18,270 nt of DNA from an uncultured Gammaproteobacteria bacterium (GTDB lineage: Bacteria > Pseudomonadota > Gammaproteobacteria > Arenicellales > Poriferihabitantaceae), in NCBI GenBank assembly GCA_938021685.1, contig CALIFM010000076.1, forward strand, positions 1 through 18,270, read 5' to 3'. Both the position numbers and the translations under genes were made by a program. Under the pieces are notes generated by a model. The model was not told where the DNA came from, made no database searches, and saw only the letters and a list, made by a program, of their open reading frames with translations. Numbering within the stretch: the first letter of the stretch is position 1; each line of letters starts with the position of its first letter. Shown here piece by piece: positions 14,937 through 18,270 of the stretch.

Positions 14937-17255
14937 TTAACGAAAAATAGTACCTAATGAAATTTGGAACTCTTGCTTTTCATCGCCGTCTTCCTCGTTA
15001 AGCGGAACACCATAACTTAAGCTAAGCGGGCCAATCACTGAGTACCATTGAAACAACACACCAGCAGAATAGCGCAGTTCACCTAAGTCAACATCTTCGT
15101 CTTCACCGTAAACCATGCCACCATCTATAAAGAGCCCGTAACGTTTATCCTTTGAACCTGCCTTACCAAATTGAGGACCAAGCAGCTCCAAGCCTACCAC
15201 TACGCGGCGATCGCCACCCAGAGATTCTGGTGTATCCCCGGAATCTTGTGGGCCCAAGGAGCGTGAACGAAAGCCACGTACAGAGCCGGGGCCACCGGCA
15301 AAATAATTTTTATAAAATGGCAGGACATCGCCACCTTCACTACCGTAACTACCGCCATAACCAATCTTTATTCTTGATTTTAAACTCGCCCTACCGATCG
15401 GCGTGTAGTTAGCAGCAGTTACATTCACTTTATAATATTCAACATCGCTACCTGGCACGGCTGCTTCCAATGAAATACTACCCAAGGCGCCGCGAGTAGG
15501 GAAAATAAAGTCATTCAAGGTGTCTTTAGAGAAAGACAAACGGGTTCCCAAATTAGTGCTGTCAGAGTTTTCTTCAATATATTGCTCAAATTCAGGCGGA
15601 GTTTGTTCTGTCTTTTCCAAGTCCACCTGCTCAGCAAACAAACTAAAATTGAATGAGTTAGCTTCTGAAACTGGGATTTTATAATCGACACCAATCTCTG
15701 CAGTATCGGCAATGTATTCTGCAGTGGAAGCTTCGGAAGAATCCACTTCTTTGGTGCGCGCATACAATCTGCGGCTCACCCCATCTTCGGTGTAATAGGG
15801 ATTGGTGTAGCTAATTTCATAAATCTTGTTCGCATCAGAATTGTTCAAATTGACATTCAACTCCTTGCCTGTCCCTAAAAAATTTCGCTGACTATAGCCA
15901 ACTTGAAACAAAGCGCCTTCGGCATCCGAATAACCTAGCGCAAAGGTTAAACTGCCGGTTGATCGCTCGGTGATGCTTACTTGTAAATCCACTTGGTCCG
16001 GCGCGCCAGCTACGGGTAAAGTATCAATCTTCACATTATCAAAAAAACCTAGGCGCTGAAGACGTTCTTGCGAACGACGAATATCCGCAGCTGAAAATCG
16101 CCCGCCTTCAAGTTGACGCAACTCGCGACGGATCACCTCATCCTTGGAAATCGTGTTGCCAACTATATTAATACGCCGCACATACAAACGTGCGCCCTCG
16201 TCAACCACAAAAGCCACGTCAACCACTTTGTCGGCACGATTAACCGAGGGCACCGAATTAACATTAGCTAGGCCATAACCCAAATTCGCCATTTCATCAT
16301 TAATTTTTCGACGGATATCGCTGATGGTCTTTAAAGAAAAAATCGATTTGTCTTCAACGCGCAGAAACTCATTTAACTTAGCCCCTTCGATCGAATGCTT
16401 GCCTTCAACGGTCAATTCACCCATCGCAAAACGATCGCCTTCATATAGGCTAATATATAAGTCAATGTCTTGCTTGTTTTGGCTGATAGTGACATTGGTT
16501 GAACGCACCTCAAAATCAAAATAGCCACGATCCGTGTAATACGAACGCAAACTTTCTAGATCGCCCTCAAATTTTTGCTTGGAATATAAATCAGCGCGCC
16601 GAAACGGAACTAAACCACGCTTTTCCGTTATCTGCATGCTTTTCTTAAGCTCTTTCGCACTAAAGGTATCATTGCCCACAAACACGATTTCTTTAATCGT
16701 GGCGACGCGCCCCTCATTAATATTAATGATGATGCGTGCACGGTTTTGGTCTAGCATGCTGATATCTTGCTCCACCTTCGCTGAATACCTGCCTCTAGCA
16801 AAATACGCATCAGTAATGCCCTTGACCACTTCATTAAGGCGCTTTTGATTCAGAATGCGTCCATCGGTTAGCTCGGCATTCTTCAGCAGCTCTTCAATTT
16901 GCTCGTCTTTAATGTCTTTGTTACCTACGATGTTGACGCCAGCAATCGACGGGCGTTCTTCCACAGTGACCACCAGCACAGTGCCATCTTGGCTTAGTTC
17001 AACATTGCGGAAGAAGCCTGTTTCAAACAAAGCCTTGATGCCGTCACGCGCATCCGAGCTATCAATACGGTCACCTACCTTAAGTGGTAAATAGTTGAAA
17101 ATCGTGCCATCGTCAATACGACCTTCGCCTTCAACGCGAATATCTGAAATAGTGAACGGTTCGATGCTTTGCGCAAAGCTAAGCGAAGAAATTAATAGCC
17201 CAAGCAGGCCAACTACACAGACAATAATTTTTTTCATTTGTATACGTGCAATCAT
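14937..17255 (-). CDS. bamA: Outer membrane protein assembly factor BamA
   Basis: Omp85-family core of the Bam complex, which folds beta-barrel proteins into the outer membrane. 772 residues: signal peptide with SFA|QS after residue 28; five POTRA domains at about 35-102, 103-182, 185-274, 276-354 and 357-432; then a 16-strand barrel. The loop-6 motif VRGF is at 659-662, after FAGGPGS. The C-terminus EFQISLGTIFR is a beta-signal, but one Arg follows the last Phe, whereas most family members end on the aromatic residue. The ATG at 17255 shares its first base with the rseP stop (TAATG); Met7 (17237), giving MKKIIVC, is an equally plausible start. It lies between rseP and skp as in E. coli. Confidence 0.97.
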   Translation of the reverse strand: MIARIQMKKIIVCVVGLLGLLISSLSFAQSIEPFTISDIRVEGEGRIDDGTIFNYLPLKVGDRIDSSDARDGIKALFETGFFRNVELSQDGTVLVVTVEERPSIAGVNIVGNKDIKDEQIEELLKNAELTDGRILNQKRLNEVVKGITDAYFARGRYSAKVEQDISMLDQNRARIIININEGRVATIKEIVFVGNDTFSAKELKKSMQITEKRGLVPFRRADLYSKQKFEGDLESLRSYYTDRGYFDFEVRSTNVTISQNKQDIDLYISLYEGDRFAMGELTVEGKHSIEGAKLNEFLRVEDKSIFSLKTISDIRRKINDEMANLGYGLANVNSVPSVNRADKVVDVAFVVDEGARLYVRRINIVGNTISKDEVIRRELRQLEGGRFSAADIRRSQERLQRLGFFDNVKIDTLPVAGAPDQVDLQVSITERSTGSLTFALGYSDAEGALFQVGYSQRNFLGTGKELNVNLNNSDANKIYEISYTNPYYTEDGVSRRLYARTKEVDSSEASTAEYIADTAEIGVDYKIPVSEANSFNFSLFAEQVDLEKTEQTPPEFEQYIEENSDSTNLGTRLSFSKDTLNDFIFPTRGALGSISLEAAVPGSDVEYYKVNVTAANYTPIGRASLKSRIKIGYGGSYGSEGGDVLPFYKNYFAGGPGSVRGFRSRSLGPQDSGDTPESLGGDRRVVVGLELLGPQFGKAGSKDKRYGLFIDGGMVYGEDEDVDLGELRYSAGVLFQWYSVIGPLSLSYGVPLNEEDGDEKQEFQISLGTIFR

Positions 17256-18270
17256 TAAGATATCAGACGAATAATATCATTGTAGAAGGCTAAAGACATT
17301 AAAAGAAGCAAAGCCATAATGCCAATTTGCTGCCCCAAAAGCATGGTTTTTTCTGAAACGGGGCTACCTTTAATTGCTTCGATGGCAAAATACAGCAAAT
17401 GGCCACCGTCCAGCATCGGTATAGGAAACAAATTAATCAAGCCAAGGCTAATGCTGATGATGGCTAAGAATTTCACAAAATCAACCAAGCCCTGCTGCAC
17501 CGTATATCCTGCCATACTTGCGATGGTAATCGGGCCCGACAAGTTCTCCGTCCCTACTTCTTTGGTGAGCATCTTACCGATCGACAGCAAGCTTACCCAT
17601 GAAAAACGCCAAGTGTAATCTACCGCCCGGGTGAAGCCCTCCCATGGCCCCATGCGACTAACACGTTGCTGCGGATAGATACCAATTTGGCCGTAAGTTT
17701 CACCGTTGTACTCAGCAGCTTGCGTAGTCAATTCGGTCTGTATTTCCGTACCATTTTGGCTGTAACTAAGCGTAATCAACTCATTTGGCTTGCTTTGAAT
17801 ACTCAGCACCACATCGCGCCAACTATTTATTGGCTCGCCGTTGATGCTTAATATACGCGCACCTGATTTAAGACCCGCCAAGTCTGCTGGCTTACCCGGC
17901 ACTGTCTTTTCAATGATCGCTTCACCCGCTGCAGGACCAAGCCCTAACTTCGCTCCTAACAAACCAGCACCAATGTCTTGTTTTGATATCTGCGAGAAAT
18001 CAACTGCGATCGGCATAGGTTGCTCGAGGTTGCCGTCACGCACCACTGAGAAATTCACCGTTTTTCCTTGAAAGCCTTTGTGTAGAAGATAAATAAGCTG
18101 GTCGCTCCAGCCATGGACCTTCTTGCCGTCTACAGCCGTGATCAAATCACCTTCTTCAAACCCTGCCTTCTCAGCAATGGACTGCTCCAGCACCGTGCCC
18201 ACTACCGCTTTGGGGTCTTGCACACCATAAACATAAACTGCCCACATAGCTAAAATGGCAAATATAAAAT
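17255..18270 (-). CDS. rseP: Site-2 protease RseP, N-terminus outside the window
   Basis: Inner-membrane zinc protease that cuts anti-sigma factor RseA during the sigma-E envelope-stress response and clears signal-peptide remnants. The frame is open to the right edge, with FIFAILA before the first Met at 18247, so that Met is internal. Present are the end of a transmembrane helix, two PDZ domains (first around DPKAVVGTVLEQ, second around AIIEKTVPGKPADL), and the C-terminal membrane part with NLFPIPMLDGGH, the conserved metal-ligand Asp motif. It ends FYNDIIRLIS. The HExxH zinc motif must lie to the right of 18270. About 338 of roughly 450 residues are visible. Its stop overlaps the bamA start by one base. 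Confidence 0.95.
   Translation of the reverse strand, partial: FIFAILAMWAVYVYGVQDPKAVVGTVLEQSIAEKAGFEEGDLITAVDGKKVHGWSDQLIYLLHKGFQGKTVNFSVVRDGNLEQPMPIAVDFSQISKQDIGAGLLGAKLGLGPAAGEAIIEKTVPGKPADLAGLKSGARILSINGEPINSWRDVVLSIQSKPNELITLSYSQNGTEIQTELTTQAAEYNGETYGQIGIYPQQRVSRMGPWEGFTRAVDYTWRFSWVSLLSIGKMLTKEVGTENLSGPITIASMAGYTVQQGLVDFVKFLAIISISLGLINLFPIPMLDGGHLLYFAIEAIKGSPVSEKTMLLGQQIGIMALLLLMSLAFYNDIIRLIS

Noticed and set aside
17520..17560. Possible sigma-E -35 element (AGAACTT) upstream of bamA within rseP
   Set aside because: No acceptable -10 at the right spacing, and the bases encode a conserved RseP segment; likely chance.

Overview
The window is ordinary gammaproteobacterial chromosome, read from gene content and protein sequence. 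It carries the rseP-bamA-skp-lpxD-fabZ-lpxA-lpxB-rnhB-dnaE cluster in the usual gammaproteobacterial order, gyrA with a natural Thr at the E. coli Ser83 position, and a fused chorismate mutase/prephenate dehydratase. Base composition is near balanced. I see no insertion sequence, integrase, phage gene, CRISPR array, tRNA or rRNA. The lineage cannot be fixed further from this sequence; a free-living, possibly marine gammaproteobacterium is a guess.

Left block (1-3805, minus strand): pheA, cut by the left edge only a few codons before its expected end, lies 24 bp downstream of gyrA. In Pseudomonas-type genomes serC sits between these two genes; here it is absent. Middle block (3806-6825): a divergent intergenic region with a perfect TATAAT, a secreted Sel1-repeat protein with two repeat blocks, a 367-bp non-coding stretch, then a membrane-anchored M23 (LytM-type) peptidoglycan endopeptidase overlapping a bactofilin gene by 79 nt. 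The last two form a cell-shape or wall-remodelling module.

Right block (6826-18270, minus strand): one long, tightly packed gene string transcribed right to left. It starts with rseP (N-terminus outside the window), then bamA (outer-membrane protein insertion), skp (periplasmic chaperone), lpxD/fabZ/lpxA/lpxB (lipid A and fatty-acid synthesis), rnhB and dnaE. Stops and starts touch or overlap at rseP/bamA, fabZ/lpxA, lpxB/rnhB and rnhB/dnaE, which fits one operon with translational coupling. accA, the usual next gene after dnaE, is missing; dnaE instead converges on the M23-bactofilin pair.

No clearly new biological system is visible. The most interesting items are the M23-bactofilin overlap, the bulky acyl-chain ruler residue in LpxA, the two-block Sel1 protein, the BamA barrel ending Phe-Arg, and the unexplained 367-bp region before the M23 gene.
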